64,000 nucleotides of DNA from Ruminococcus hominis (GCF_014287355.1 NZ_JACOPE010000001.1:372001-436000); one strand, 5' to 3'. Positions 9,820 to 19,188 are shown, counted from the first letter of the stretch. Numbers and translations: made by a program. Notes: generated by a model not told the origin, from the sequence alone.

Positions 9820-11211
9820 ATGAGAAAGAAAACAATAAAAGAGCGTTTGCAAGAAGGAAGCTTTAATACAGTGCGGGTAATCGGAATGGGATTTTTGTTC
9901 GTAATTTTGATTGGCGCAGTACTTCTATGGATGCCATTTTCCGTGACAACACCGATGAAATTTACCGATGCATTATTTACGTCGGTTACAGCAGTCTGTG
10001 TGACAGGGCTTGTTACAGTTACTCCGGCAGTACAATTTACTGTGGTGGGAAAAGTAATCTTATTATTCCTGATTCAAATTGGAGGACTTGGAATTATTGC
10101 ATGCGTTGTTGCATTTATGATCCTTGCAGGACAAAGGATTTCCCTGAGAAGACGAGTTATGATCCAGGAAAGCTATGGGTTGGATACGCTGAGTGGAATG
10201 GTACAATATATTATTCGGATTATAAAAGGCACATTTTTCGTTGAAGGAATCGGTGCACTTGCCTATAGTTTTTACTTCGTTCCAAAATATGGAGTGTTAA
10301 AAGGAATTGCATATGCGATATTCCATGCTATATCAGCATTTTGCAACGCAGGTATTGATATACTCGGGAGCTCCAGTTATATGCATATGGTCACAAGTCC
10401 AATCATTAATTTTACGACGATATTTCTCGTTGTAAGCGGAGGTCTTGGATTTGTAGTGTGGTATGATATTTTGAATAATATAAAACAAGTGCGAAGTATA
10501 AAAGATGTGAAGCGAAATTTCTTTCACAGACTGTCTTTGCAGAGCAAGATTGTACTTACAATGACGGCAGGGCTGCTTTTGTTTGGAATGTTTGCATTTC
10601 TTTTATTGGAATATCATAATCCTGTGACAATGGGAAAATTGACATTCTGGCAGAAAGTACAGGCGTCATTATTTCAATCTGTCTCAACACGAACAGCAGG
10701 ATTTGCGACAGTTTCTCAATCAGGGCTGACAGCCGCATCGAAGGCAATCGGCTGTATGCTGATGATGATTGGAGGTTCTTCCGGAGGAACAGCAGGAGGT
10801 GTCAAAACGACAACGGTTGCGCTGCTGTTATTGACTTGCTTAGGTGTAGTAAGAGGAAGTCGTGATATAGAGTGTTATGGAAGAAAAATTCCACTCTCAC
10901 AAGTAAAATCTGCGGTGACAATTTTATTTTTGACAATTATGTTTTGGATGTCGGGAACAATTATCATCACGATTTTAGATCCACAGGTGAATTTTTTGAG
11001 AATTGTATATGAAACAACATCGGCAATTGCTACAGTTGGTTTATCGGCAGATTTGACACCTAGCTTGAGCAGAGCAAGTCAGTATGTACTGATGGTGATA
11101 ATGTACATTGGAAGAATCGGACCGGTCACGATGGCAATGATTTTTGCAGGAAAAGGGAAAAATGCAGAACAGTATCGTGAATTACCGGAAAAACAGATTA
11201 TGATAGGATAG
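9820..11211 (+). CDS. TrkH/KtrB-type potassium uptake membrane subunit
   Basis: Ion-conducting subunit of a Ktr/Trk potassium transporter, 463 residues and about ten hydrophobic segments. The four pore-loop repeats are visible, including SVTAVCVTGLVTV, AFCNAGIDIL, SVSTRTAGFATV and TSAIATVGLS, which carry the selectivity-filter glycines. The start ATG 9820 comes 4 bases after the response regulator; an in-frame upstream ATG at 9775 lies inside that gene and is rejected. The cytoplasmic gating subunit follows 10 bases later. Gene order kinase-regulator-channel-gate implies one transcript. Confidence 0.94.
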   Translation: MRKKTIKERLQEGSFNTVRVIGMGFLFVILIGAVLLWMPFSVTTPMKFTDALFTSVTAVCVTGLVTVTPAVQFTVVGKVILLFLIQIGGLGIIACVVAFMILAGQRISLRRRVMIQESYGLDTLSGMVQYIIRIIKGTFFVEGIGALAYSFYFVPKYGVLKGIAYAIFHAISAFCNAGIDILGSSSYMHMVTSPIINFTTIFLVVSGGLGFVVWYDILNNIKQVRSIKDVKRNFFHRLSLQSKIVLTMTAGLLLFGMFAFLLLEYHNPVTMGKLTFWQKVQASLFQSVSTRTAGFATVSQSGLTAASKAIGCMLMMIGGSSGGTAGGVKTTTVALLLLTCLGVVRGSRDIECYGRKIPLSQVKSAVTILFLTIMFWMSGTIIITILDPQVNFLRIVYETTSAIATVGLSADLTPSLSRASQYVLMVIMYIGRIGPVTMAMIFAGKGKNAEQYRELPEKQIMIG

Positions 11212-11221
11212 GAGATAGAAG

Positions 11222-11872
11222 ATGGGAAAACAATTTGCTGTGTTCGGTCTTGGAAGCTTTGGAAAAAGTGTAGCATTGACCTTGCAGAGTTTTGGATGCG
11301 ATGTGATCGCAGTTGATAATTGTTATGAGAAGATACAGGATATTGCAGATTCGGTTTCATATGCGATGTGCGGAGACGTAACAGAGCCAGAATTTATGAA
11401 AACGATAGGAGCCCGCAATCTGGATGGGGCAGTGATTGCAGTTTCAGAAAATCTTGAAGCTGCGATCATGGCAACTATGATTTCGAAAGAAATGGGAATT
11501 TCTTATGTATTGGTAAAAGCAATGGACGAACTGCAGGGAAAGATTCTTGAGAAAGTCGGTGCTGACTCGATTGTGTATCCGGAAATCGATATGGGTGAAC
11601 GTGTAGCAAAAAAGCTGATATCGACAGAATTTATTGATTGGATTGAGTTATCTCCGGATTATAGTCTGACAGAGAAACTGCTTCCGAAACAATGGGAAGG
11701 AAAGAGTCTGGCAGAGCTGCGGGTCCGCGAAAAATATGGGATTAACGTAATCGGAATTTTAAAGGAAGACAAGATGGATATGGCATTAGATCCATCAAAA
11801 CCATTGCAACCGGATGATATGTTATTTATTATCGGGAAAAATTCTGATTTAGAGAAGTTTAAGCTAAGGTAA
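11222..11872 (+). CDS. TrkA/KtrA-type potassium uptake gating protein
   Basis: Cytoplasmic RCK-domain protein that binds nucleotides and gates the preceding membrane subunit. 216 residues: an N-terminal RCK_N Rossmann fold with the GLGSFGKSVA dinucleotide loop at residues 9-18 and the acidic residue that ends strand 2 (VIAVDN), then a C-terminal RCK_C half from about residue 135 (LRVREKYGINVIGI). One RCK unit rather than two, so the Ktr type rather than the double-length Gram-negative TrkA. Confidence 0.94.
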   Translation: MGKQFAVFGLGSFGKSVALTLQSFGCDVIAVDNCYEKIQDIADSVSYAMCGDVTEPEFMKTIGARNLDGAVIAVSENLEAAIMATMISKEMGISYVLVKAMDELQGKILEKVGADSIVYPEIDMGERVAKKLISTEFIDWIELSPDYSLTEKLLPKQWEGKSLAELRVREKYGINVIGILKEDKMDMALDPSKPLQPDDMLFIIGKNSDLEKFKLR

Positions 11873-11891
11873 AGAAAGGATTAACAGACGA

Positions 11892-12674
11892 ATGATCACA
11901 AGTACAAGTAACCAGAGAATTAAGGAGATTGTACAGCTTCAAAAGAAAAACAGAGCAAGAAATACAGAGGGTGTATTTATTGTAGAAGGAATCCGTATGG
12001 TAAGGGAAATACCTGAGGATAAGCTAAAAGCACTCTATGTAACAGAAGAGTTTTATAAAAAGCATAAAGCAGAACTGCCGGGAAATGTGAAGCCGGAGTT
12101 TGTAACTCCGACGGTGTTTTCATATATTGCAGATACAAAAACACCTCAAGGGGTACTGGCAATTGTATGGCAGAATAAATACACGTTGGCAGATATTTTA
12201 AAAAAAGGTACAGAAAAAAAAGAAATGCTGCTTGTGTTAGATAATCTTCAGGATCCGGGAAATCTTGGAACCATTTTCAGAACTGCAGAGGCAGCGGGGG
12301 TTACAGGGATTATTCTTAGTAAAGACAGCGTGGATATTTACAATCCGAAAGTGATCCGCTCTACGATGGGTGCAATTTTCCGTATGCCATTTGTGTATGT
12401 GGAGAAATTGACAGATACAATAGAAGAATTAAAGGCACATCAGATTCAGGTTTATGCGGCTCATTTGGAGGGGAAGAATGCATATGATGAGGAGTGCTAT
12501 CTCAATGGCACAGCTTATCTGATTGGAAATGAAGGAAATGGACTGAGACAAGAGGTGGCAGATTGTGCGGACACATGGATACGGATTCCTATGTTGGGAC
12601 AGGCAGAATCCTTGAATGCAGCAGTTGCAGCTTCCATTTTGATGTTTGAAGCAGCAAGACAGAGACGAAAATAA
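11892..12674 (+). CDS. SpoU-family RNA 2'-O-methyltransferase
   Basis: 260-residue SPOUT enzyme expected to 2'-O-methylate a ribose in rRNA or tRNA using SAM. The N-terminal 90 residues form the substrate-binding domain seen in RlmB/TsnR types (KEIVQLQKKNRARNTEGVF). The catalytic domain has the three SpoU motifs: NLQDPGNLGTIFRTAEA, the YLIGNEGNGL turn, and IPMLGQAESLNAAVAA, which contribute to the knotted SAM site. The exact target base cannot be told from sequence. It lies 19 bases after the potassium gating gene and may be read through from it. Confidence 0.92.
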   Translation: MITSTSNQRIKEIVQLQKKNRARNTEGVFIVEGIRMVREIPEDKLKALYVTEEFYKKHKAELPGNVKPEFVTPTVFSYIADTKTPQGVLAIVWQNKYTLADILKKGTEKKEMLLVLDNLQDPGNLGTIFRTAEAAGVTGIILSKDSVDIYNPKVIRSTMGAIFRMPFVYVEKLTDTIEELKAHQIQVYAAHLEGKNAYDEECYLNGTAYLIGNEGNGLRQEVADCADTWIRIPMLGQAESLNAAVAASILMFEAARQRRK

Positions 12675-12720
12675 TGTTGGATTTATCACTGGAATATGGT
12701 ATTGTAGTAAATAGATGTAG

Positions 12721-12760
12721 GGCAAAACGTGTGAATTTACACATGAATCATAGTTTTGCC
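12721..12760. other. Inverted repeat between methyltransferase gene and argF
   Basis: GGCAAAAC at 12721-12728 pairs with GTTTTGCC at 12753-12760; inside, TGTG and CACA can also pair. No T run follows. It could be an RNA structure or an operator ahead of argF; I could not match it to an ArgR box with confidence. Confidence 0.4.
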
Positions 12761-12816
12761 ATATATATTTACCAAGATATACACGTTTATATGTGGGAAT
12801 AGGAGAGAAGAAAGAC

Positions 12817-13812
12817 ATGAACTTAAAGGGAAGAAATTTTTTGACATTAAAAGACTTTACTCCGGAAGAAATTACATACCTGCTTGATTTATCAGCAGAA
12901 TTAAAAGAGAAAAAGAAAAAAGGAATTCCGGTGGACCACTACAAAGGGAAAAATGTTGCGCTGATTTTTGAAAAAGACAGTACAAGAACAAGATGTGCTT
13001 TTGAAGTTGCAGCATCTGATATGGGAATGGGGTCTACTTATCTTGGACCTACAGGATCTCAGATTGGAAAGAAAGAAACAATCAAAGATACAGCACGTGT
13101 ACTTGGAAGAATGTATGATGGAATCGAATATCGCGGATTTGATCAGGAAATCGTAGAGACATTGGCAGAATACGCAGGTGTTCCGGTATGGAACGGGCTG
13201 ACAAACCAGTATCATCCAACACAGATGCTGGCAGACATGTTGACGATCCGCGAATATTTCGGAGATTTAAAAGGGCGTAAGCTGGTATATATGGGAGATG
13301 CAAGATATAATATGGGTAACTCTCTGATGATCGCCTGCTCCAAATTAGGTATGCACTTTGTTGCCTGCACAACATCAAACTATTTCCCAAATGCAGAATT
13401 AGTTGAGACATGCCGCGGATATGCAGCCCAGTCAGGTGGAAGTGTTACATTGACAGAAGATGCAATAGAAGGAACAAAAGGCGCAGATGTTATCTATACA
13501 GATGTATGGGTATCTATGGGTGAGCCGGACGAGGTGTGGGAGTCACGTATTAAAGAACTTGCACCATATAAAGTTACAAAAGAAATTATGGCAAATGCAG
13601 GAGAACAGGCAATCTTTTTACACTGCTTACCGGCATTCCATGATTTGAATACGACAATTGGTAAAGAGATGGGAGAACGCTTCGGATTTACAGATATGGA
13701 AGTGACAGATGAAGTGTTTGAATCTGAGCAGTCAAAAGTATTTGATGAGGCCGAGAACCGTATGCACACAATTAAAGCGGTTATGGTAGCAACACTTGGA
13801 GAAGTAAAATAA
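12817..13812 (+). CDS. argF: Ornithine carbamoyltransferase
   Basis: Joins carbamoyl phosphate to ornithine to give citrulline, either in arginine synthesis or, run backward, in the arginine deiminase pathway. The 331-residue protein has the carbamoyl-phosphate motif STRTR at residues 55-59 in the context [15 protein letters not shown], the HPTQ motif in [12 protein letters not shown], and the ornithine/catalytic motif HCLPAFHD near residue 270. I chose ATG 12817, with AGGAGAG just upstream, over the earlier in-frame GTG at 12793. No other arginine gene is adjacent, so direction cannot be settled. The birA gene begins on the very next base after the stop. Confidence 0.96.
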   Translation: MNLKGRNFLTLKDFTPEEITYLLDLSAELKEKKKKGIPVDHYKGKNVALIFEKDSTRTRCAFEVAASDMGMGSTYLGPTGSQIGKKETIKDTARVLGRMYDGIEYRGFDQEIVETLAEYAGVPVWNGLTNQYHPTQMLADMLTIREYFGDLKGRKLVYMGDARYNMGNSLMIACSKLGMHFVACTTSNYFPNAELVETCRGYAAQSGGSVTLTEDAIEGTKGADVIYTDVWVSMGEPDEVWESRIKELAPYKVTKEIMANAGEQAIFLHCLPAFHDLNTTIGKEMGERFGFTDMEVTDEVFESEQSKVFDEAENRMHTIKAVMVATLGEVK

Positions 13813-14799
13813 ATGAAAACAGAAATCTTAAAGCTTTTGAGAGAAAGTCAAGATTATGTTTCCGGGCAGCAGTTGTGTGAGACTTTCGGAGTTTCACGCA
13901 CAGCAGTCTGGAAAGTAATGAATCAATTAAAAGAAGAAGGATACGAGGTCGAAGCAGTTCGGAATCGAGGATATCGGATCGTGGGCAGTGCAGACGTTAT
14001 GACACAAGAAGAGTTAGAAAGCCTTTTGGATGGCCGAACAAAGTGGGCCGGACAGCATGTTGTCTATTCTGATGAGATTGATTCAACAAATATAAAAGCA
14101 AAACAGTTAGGTGAAGAAGGTGCGTCACACGGGACACTTGTAGTGGCAGATATGCAGACTGCAGGTCGAGGAAGAAGAGGACGTGGGTGGGATTCACCAT
14201 CCGGCAGCAGCATTTATATGTCCATTATGCTTAGACCAAAATTCCCACCGGTAAAAGCACCTATGCTGACAATCGTAATGGCTTATAGCGTAGCAAGAGC
14301 ATTGCGTACATGTACCGGATTAGATGTACAGATTAAGTGGCCGAATGATATTATCCTGAATGGAAAAAAGATTGTTGGGATATTGACAGAGATGAGTACA
14401 GAAATCGACTATATTAACCATGTAGTGATTGGAGTCGGAATCAATGTCAACACAGAAACATTTCCAGAGGAGATAGCAGATAAGGCAACTTCTCTTCGGA
14501 TTGAGATTGGGGAAGTACAGAAGAGAGCACCGATTGTAGCAGAAATTATGTCTGAGTTTGAAAAATGCTATGAAGAATTTGAAAAACAGGAAGATTTGAG
14601 CTTTATTCAGGAAGAATATAATAAGCTGCTTGTGAATTGCGGAAAGGATGTCTGCATTTTAGGTGCAAAAGAATCTTATCAGGCACATGCTTTGGGAATT
14701 AATGAAACCGGTGAATTAATTGTCCGCCGGGAAGATGGAAGTAAAGAAACCGTATATGCAGGAGAGGTATCTGTGCGTGGAGTATACGGATATGTATAA
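13813..14799 (+). CDS. birA: Bifunctional biotin ligase and biotin operon repressor
   Basis: Attaches biotin to carboxylase carrier proteins and, in its holo form, represses biotin genes. 328 residues in three parts: an N-terminal winged helix (residues 1-65, GVSRTAVWKVMNQLKEEG), a catalytic domain with the biotin-adenylate loop GRGRRGRGW and the KWPNDIILNGKKIVGIL motif, and a small C-terminal SH3-like domain (from about 275). The DNA-binding head marks it as the regulatory class. It starts directly after the argF stop, so the pair is translationally coupled, although there is no metabolic link. Confidence 0.95.
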   Translation: MKTEILKLLRESQDYVSGQQLCETFGVSRTAVWKVMNQLKEEGYEVEAVRNRGYRIVGSADVMTQEELESLLDGRTKWAGQHVVYSDEIDSTNIKAKQLGEEGASHGTLVVADMQTAGRGRRGRGWDSPSGSSIYMSIMLRPKFPPVKAPMLTIVMAYSVARALRTCTGLDVQIKWPNDIILNGKKIVGILTEMSTEIDYINHVVIGVGINVNTETFPEEIADKATSLRIEIGEVQKRAPIVAEIMSEFEKCYEEFEKQEDLSFIQEEYNKLLVNCGKDVCILGAKESYQAHALGINETGELIVRREDGSKETVYAGEVSVRGVYGYV

Positions 14800-14810
14800 G
14801 GTGGTATGAT

Positions 14811-15173
14811 ATGGAAAACACAGAAGAGATTGTACTTTGTGCAGCCAGTGCATATGAGCAGAAGTTTTATTTGAATCCGGATTTTATGACACTTCCAGAG
14901 TCAGTTCGCCAGGAACTTCAAATCATGTGTGTACTGTATACAGCTGATGTTGGCGGAATCCTCATGGTTGTATATGATGAAGATGGAAACCTTGAATTGA
15001 AAGTCGAACATGATGAAAATGATTTCGAATTTGACGAAATTGGAAGCGTTCTTAAAATTAAAGAATTACAGAATACAAAAAGAGAATTATTTGAATCATT
15101 GGAATTGTATTATAGAGTCAAATATCTTGGAGAAGACATTGATTTGGATGATGTCGAAGATTCAGAAGAATAG
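14811..15173 (+). CDS. Small acidic conserved protein (DUF6145-like)
   Basis: 120-residue, strongly acidic protein of unknown function with no signal peptide or membrane segment. It begins 11 bases after birA with AAGGTGG upstream, and ends 15 bases before the dihydrouridine synthase gene, so it belongs to that transcript. The tail is a run of Asp and Glu (GEDIDLDDVEDSEE). From memory it resembles a Lachnospiraceae family listed as DUF6145, often between birA and dus; a domain search would settle that. Confidence 0.75.
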   Translation: MENTEEIVLCAASAYEQKFYLNPDFMTLPESVRQELQIMCVLYTADVGGILMVVYDEDGNLELKVEHDENDFEFDEIGSVLKIKELQNTKRELFESLELYYRVKYLGEDIDLDDVEDSEE

Positions 15174-15188
15174 GTTAAGGGGAACTAT

Positions 15189-16151
15189 ATGAAACAGTTA
15201 ACAATTGGAAATGTTACATTGGACAATTGCTATGTACTGGGACCGATGGCAGGCGTAACAGACCTGCCATTTCGTTTGTTATGTAGAGAACAGGGAGCAG
15301 GTCTGCTGTGCATGGAAATGATCAGTGCAAAAGGGATTTTATATAACAATAAAAATACAGAAAGTCTGCTTCAGATCCATCCGGATGAGATGCCGGTATC
15401 ATTGCAGCTATTTGGTTCAGATCCAAAGATTGTAAGTGAGATGGCGAAACGTATCGAAGAAAGACCATTTTCGATATTAGATATTAATATGGGATGTCCG
15501 GTGCCGAAAATTGTCCGAAACGGGGAAGGGTCTGCATTGATGAAAAATCCGAAGCTGGTGTATGAACTTGTATCAGCAACAGTGAAGGCAATTCAAAAAC
15601 CGGTAACTGTCAAAATCCGAAAAGGATTTGATGATGAACATGTAAATGCAGTAGAAATTGCAAAGATTATTGAAGAAGCCGGAGCTTCGGCAGTTGCGGT
15701 ACATGGCAGAACGAGAGAACAGTATTATTCAGGAAAAGCTGACTGGAATATTATTCGTCAGGTAAAGGAAGCTGTTCATATTCCGGTTATTGGAAATGGA
15801 GATGTGACATCGGGAGAAAAGGCAGTTGCAATGCAGGAACAAACAGGATGTGACGGAGTAATGATCGCACGCGGGGCACAAGGAAATCCATGGATCTTTT
15901 CAGAGCTGACAGCATATGAAAAAACAGGTGAAATGCCGAAACGTCCGGATGTAGATGAGATACGTCAGATGATGCTTAGACATGCAAGACTCCAACTGCA
16001 ATATAAAGGCGATTATACCGGAATCCGAGAGATGAGAAAACATGTTGCCTGGTATACCAAAGGACTGCATAATGCAGCACGTTTAAGGGATGATATCAAT
16101 AGCGTTGAGAGCTATGAAGAACTTGAAAAAATCTTGACAGTATTGGCATGA
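15189..16151 (+). CDS. dusB: tRNA-dihydrouridine synthase
   Basis: Flavoenzyme that reduces specific uridines to dihydrouridine in the tRNA D-loop. The 320-residue protein has the FMN-binding TIM-barrel start LGPMAGVTDLPFRLL, the catalytic-cysteine motif NMGCPVPKIVRNGEGSALM, the KIRKGFD and VHGRTREQYYSGKADW segments and the phosphate-binding GNGDV and ARGAQGNPWIF segments. The GCPVPKI variant and length point to the DusB branch found in most Firmicutes. The promoter of the downstream greA unit begins inside its last codons. Confidence 0.95.
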   Translation: MKQLTIGNVTLDNCYVLGPMAGVTDLPFRLLCREQGAGLLCMEMISAKGILYNNKNTESLLQIHPDEMPVSLQLFGSDPKIVSEMAKRIEERPFSILDINMGCPVPKIVRNGEGSALMKNPKLVYELVSATVKAIQKPVTVKIRKGFDDEHVNAVEIAKIIEEAGASAVAVHGRTREQYYSGKADWNIIRQVKEAVHIPVIGNGDVTSGEKAVAMQEQTGCDGVMIARGAQGNPWIFSELTAYEKTGEMPKRPDVDEIRQMMLRHARLQLQYKGDYTGIREMRKHVAWYTKGLHNAARLRDDINSVESYEELEKILTVLA

Positions 16152-16162
16152 TTGGGTATAAT
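16134..16162 (+). promoter_or_regulatory. Sigma-A promoter for greA-lysS, overlapping the dus 3' end
   Basis: TTGACA (16134-16139), a spacer of exactly 17 bases, and TATAAT (16157-16162): a full consensus promoter that starts within the last codons of dusB. Confidence 0.85.
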
Positions 16163-16408
16163 ATTGTAACTGCGAATAAGACTAAAAAAGAGATGGACCA
16201 TGCTTGAAAAACAAAAGGTTTGGGACATCTTTTAGTTGCGTTATGAGATTAATTTACAAGAACAAACAGACAGAAGAATAAGACAGAAGTATTCAGAATA
16301 TATTTATTTCAAAATATAGATTTGAAAAATAGTAATTCTAAAGTTAATCATAAGATATGATTGCAGACTTAAAAAGAAAACACATGAGACTAAAAAGGAG
16401 AACAAATC
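16163..16408 (+). other. Structured leader of greA-lysS
   Basis: This 246-base untranslated leader has a long imperfect hairpin near 16167-16247: ACTAAAAAAGAGATG on the 5' side can pair with CATCTTTTAGT, and AACTGCG with the outer TTGCGTT. There is no T run and no T-box sequence, so it is not a tRNA-sensing leader of the known kind. The rest is AT-rich and unremarkable. Confidence 0.4.
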
Positions 16409-16894
16409 ATGGCAGAGGCAAAGAAAAGATTACTGACATATGCTGGATTAAGAGCATTAGAAGAAGAACTTGAAAATTTAAAAGTAGTAAAACGTAAAGA
16501 AGTTGCAGCTAAGATAAAAGAGGCAAGAGAACAGGGAGACCTTTCAGAGAATGCTGAATACGATGCAGCAAAAGATGAGCAGCGCGATATCGAGGCTCGT
16601 ATCGAAGAACTTGAAGCAATTCTTAAAAATGTAGAGGTTGTAGTGGAAGACGAAGTGGATTTCGACAGAATCAATGTTGGATGTACAGTAAAAGTATACG
16701 ATGTAACATTTGATGAAGAAATCGAATTCAAAATCGTAGGATCTACAGAGGCGAACTCTTTGGAAGGAAAGATTTCAAACGAGTCACCTGTAGGACAGGC
16801 TCTGATGGGTAAAGAAGTCGGAGACGTAGTAGATGTTGAGACACAGGCAGGTGTGATCCAGTACAAGGTTCTGGGTATCAACCGCTCACTCTAG
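16409..16894 (+). CDS. greA: Transcription elongation factor GreA
   Basis: Rescues backtracked RNA polymerase by stimulating cleavage of the transcript 3' end. 161 residues, normal length. The N-terminal coiled coil (about residues 10-75) carries the acidic tip residues in the DLSENAEYDAAKDEQ motif, where the conserved Asp and Glu hold the catalytic metal in the polymerase channel. The C-terminal FKBP-like domain ends with SPVGQALMGKEVGDVVDV. It has a good ribosome site (AAAAAGGAG) and lies 14 bases before lysS. Confidence 0.97.
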   Translation: MAEAKKRLLTYAGLRALEEELENLKVVKRKEVAAKIKEAREQGDLSENAEYDAAKDEQRDIEARIEELEAILKNVEVVVEDEVDFDRINVGCTVKVYDVTFDEEIEFKIVGSTEANSLEGKISNESPVGQALMGKEVGDVVDVETQAGVIQYKVLGINRSL

Positions 16895-16908
16895 GAAGGA
16901 GATATACA

Positions 16909-18954
16909 ATGGCAGATAATCAGAAAAAAACACAGGAACCAGACTTAAATCAGTTGAGAAAAGTTCGTCGTGAAAAACTCGCAGAACTTCAGCAGAATGG
17001 AAGAGATCCATTTCAGATTACAAAATTTGATCAGACACACCATTCACTCGAAGTGAAAAATCTTTATGAAGCACACGAAGCTGAGCTTTTAAAAGACCGC
17101 CAGGAGCCAAATGTAGACGGTCTGGATGAAGAGCAGGTAAAAGAAGTTCTGAAGAAAGATTACGAAGACAAGAGAAGCATTATGGATGCAAATCCAATTC
17201 ACGTATCAATCGCTGGACGTATGATGTTCAAGAGAGTTATGGGAAAAGCTTCCTTCTGTAACATTCAGGATTTACAGGGAAATATTCAGGTATATGTCGC
17301 AAGAGATGCAATCGGAGTTGATGCATATACAGATTTCAAACGTTCGGATATCGGTGACATTTTCGGATTAGAAGGATTTGCTTTCAGAACAAGAACAGGA
17401 GAAATCTCTATTCATGCTGAAAAGATGATACTTCTTTCTAAGAGCTTACAGATGCTTCCAGAGAAGTTCCACGGTCTGACAGATACAGACACACGTTACC
17501 GTCAGAGATACGTTGACCTGATTATGAATGCAGACTCTAAAGATACATTTATCAAACGTTCAAAGATCCTTGCAGCAATCCGTAAGTACTTAAGCGGAGA
17601 AGGATTCATGGAAGTTGAGACTCCAATGCTTGTAGCAAATGCAGGAGGAGCAGCAGCAAGACCATTCGAGACACACTTTAACGCATTGAACGAGGATCTG
17701 AAGCTTCGTATTTCACTTGAGCTGTACCTGAAGAGACTGATCGTTGGTGGACTTGAGAAAGTATACGAGATTGGACGTGTATTCCGTAACGAAGGTCTTG
17801 ATACAAGACATAACCCAGAATTTACTCTGATGGAGCTTTACCAGGCATATACAGATTACCACGGCATGATGGATCTGACAGAGAATATGTATCGTTTTGT
17901 TGCTCAGGAAGTTCTTGGAACAACACAGATTGTTTACAAAGGAATTCCGATGGATCTTGGTAAACCATTTGAGCGTATCACAATGGTTGACGCAGTTAAG
18001 AAATACGCAGGCGTTGACTGGAATGAAGTTGAGACTTTAGAGCAGGCAAGAGAACTTGCAAAAGAACACAATCTTGAATTTGAAGAGAGACATAAAAAAG
18101 GTGATATCCTGAATCTGTTCTTTGAAGAATATGTAGAAGAACACCTTCTTCAGCCGACATTCGTAATGGATCATCCGGTTGAAATTTCACCTCTTACAAA
18201 GAAAAAACCAGAAAATCCAGAATATGTAGAGCGTTTCGAGTTCTTTATGAATGGATGGGAAATGGCAAATGCATACTCAGAGCTGAATGACCCAATCGAC
18301 CAGAGAGAGCGTTTCAAAGCACAGGAAGAACTGCTTGCACAGGGTGATGATGAAGCTAACACAACAGATGAAGACTTCATGAATGCCTTAGAGATTGGTA
18401 TGCCTCCTACAGGTGGTATCGGATTTGGTATTGATAGAATGTGTATGTTGTTGACAGGAGCAGAAGCAATCAGAGATGTATTACTGTTCCCGACGATGAA
18501 GTCGTTGAATGATGTAAACAAGGGAAATGATGTAAAAAATCAGCCTGTCGAGGAAATGAAGGCTGAGCCTGAAAAGATTGATTTCTCAAAGGTGAAAATC
18601 GAGCCTTTGTTTGAGGAACAGGTTGATTTTGATACATTCAGCAAGTCAGATTTCCGTGCAGTAAAGGTTAAAGAGTGTGTTGCAGTACCGAAGTCAAAGA
18701 AACTGTTACAGTTTACTCTTGATGACGGAACAGGCACAGACAGAACCATTTTAAGCGGTATTCACGCATATTACGAGCCGGAAGAGCTTGTAGGTAAGAC
18801 ACTTATCGCTATCACAAATCTTCCTCCTCGTGCTATGATGGGTATTGACTCTTGCGGTATGCTCCTCAGTGCTATTCATGAAGAAGAAGGCGAAGAAAAG
18901 CTTCATCTTCTGATGGTTGATGACCACATTCCAGCAGGTGCAAAGCTCTATTAA
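16909..18954 (+). CDS. lysS: Lysyl-tRNA synthetase (class II) with C-terminal tRNA-binding domain
   Basis: Charges tRNA-Lys. At 681 residues it is well above the roughly 500 of most bacterial LysRS. Residues about 60-180 form the OB-fold anticodon domain; the class II catalytic core follows with motif 2 around VFRNEGLDTRHNPEFTLME and motif 3 in GGIGFGIDRMCMLL, ending near residue 535. After a charged linker, residues about 570-681 form an EMAPII/Arc1p/CsaA-like tRNA-binding OB fold (FRAVKVKECVAVPKSKKLL, PPRAMMGIDSCGMLLSA), a module best known at the C terminus of bacterial MetRS. The added domain would give general tRNA affinity. The region directly after the gene is accessory DNA. Confidence 0.94.
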   Translation: MADNQKKTQEPDLNQLRKVRREKLAELQQNGRDPFQITKFDQTHHSLEVKNLYEAHEAELLKDRQEPNVDGLDEEQVKEVLKKDYEDKRSIMDANPIHVSIAGRMMFKRVMGKASFCNIQDLQGNIQVYVARDAIGVDAYTDFKRSDIGDIFGLEGFAFRTRTGEISIHAEKMILLSKSLQMLPEKFHGLTDTDTRYRQRYVDLIMNADSKDTFIKRSKILAAIRKYLSGEGFMEVETPMLVANAGGAAARPFETHFNALNEDLKLRISLELYLKRLIVGGLEKVYEIGRVFRNEGLDTRHNPEFTLMELYQAYTDYHGMMDLTENMYRFVAQEVLGTTQIVYKGIPMDLGKPFERITMVDAVKKYAGVDWNEVETLEQARELAKEHNLEFEERHKKGDILNLFFEEYVEEHLLQPTFVMDHPVEISPLTKKKPENPEYVERFEFFMNGWEMANAYSELNDPIDQRERFKAQEELLAQGDDEANTTDEDFMNALEIGMPPTGGIGFGIDRMCMLLTGAEAIRDVLLFPTMKSLNDVNKGNDVKNQPVEEMKAEPEKIDFSKVKIEPLFEEQVDFDTFSKSDFRAVKVKECVAVPKSKKLLQFTLDDGTGTDRTILSGIHAYYEPEELVGKTLIAITNLPPRAMMGIDSCGMLLSAIHEEEGEEKLHLLMVDDHIPAGAKLY

Positions 18955-19188
18955 GATGATGTAAAGATGTACCGTTTTACCGAATAGACGGGACGTACTT
19001 CATTTGATAAAAAACTAAAAAAACAGCGATTTACATCAAACTTACATCAATTGATGCAGAAATCGGTGCAAGTAAGAAAAAATCGCATAATTAGTGCAAT
19101 GAGTGGGCAATTCCAATCGGAGTTGCCCATTTTCTAAAATGAATGGAAATGCAAATCGGTATTTAATGCTTAACGAGGAGGAATAAAC
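18955..19188. other. Housekeeping/accessory boundary with a terminator-like hairpin
   Basis: 234 bases without a gene. A repeated TTACATCAA motif occurs at about 19030-19050. GGGCAA at 19105-19110 pairs with TTGCCC at 19123-19128 and is followed by ATTTTCT, a probable terminator for greA-lysS. The DNA beyond is accessory, so an element may once have entered after lysS; I cannot see a matching attachment-site copy. Confidence 0.45.

Noticed and set aside
16163..16408. T-box or amino-acid riboswitch ahead of greA-lysS
   Set aside because: No GGTGG-ACCGCG antiterminator sequence, specifier loop or T-rich terminator is visible.
18955..19188. Attachment site of an integrative element after lysS
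   Set aside because: The boundary in gene content is suggestive, but no integrase is adjacent and no second copy of a core sequence could be found by eye, so I did not annotate an att site.
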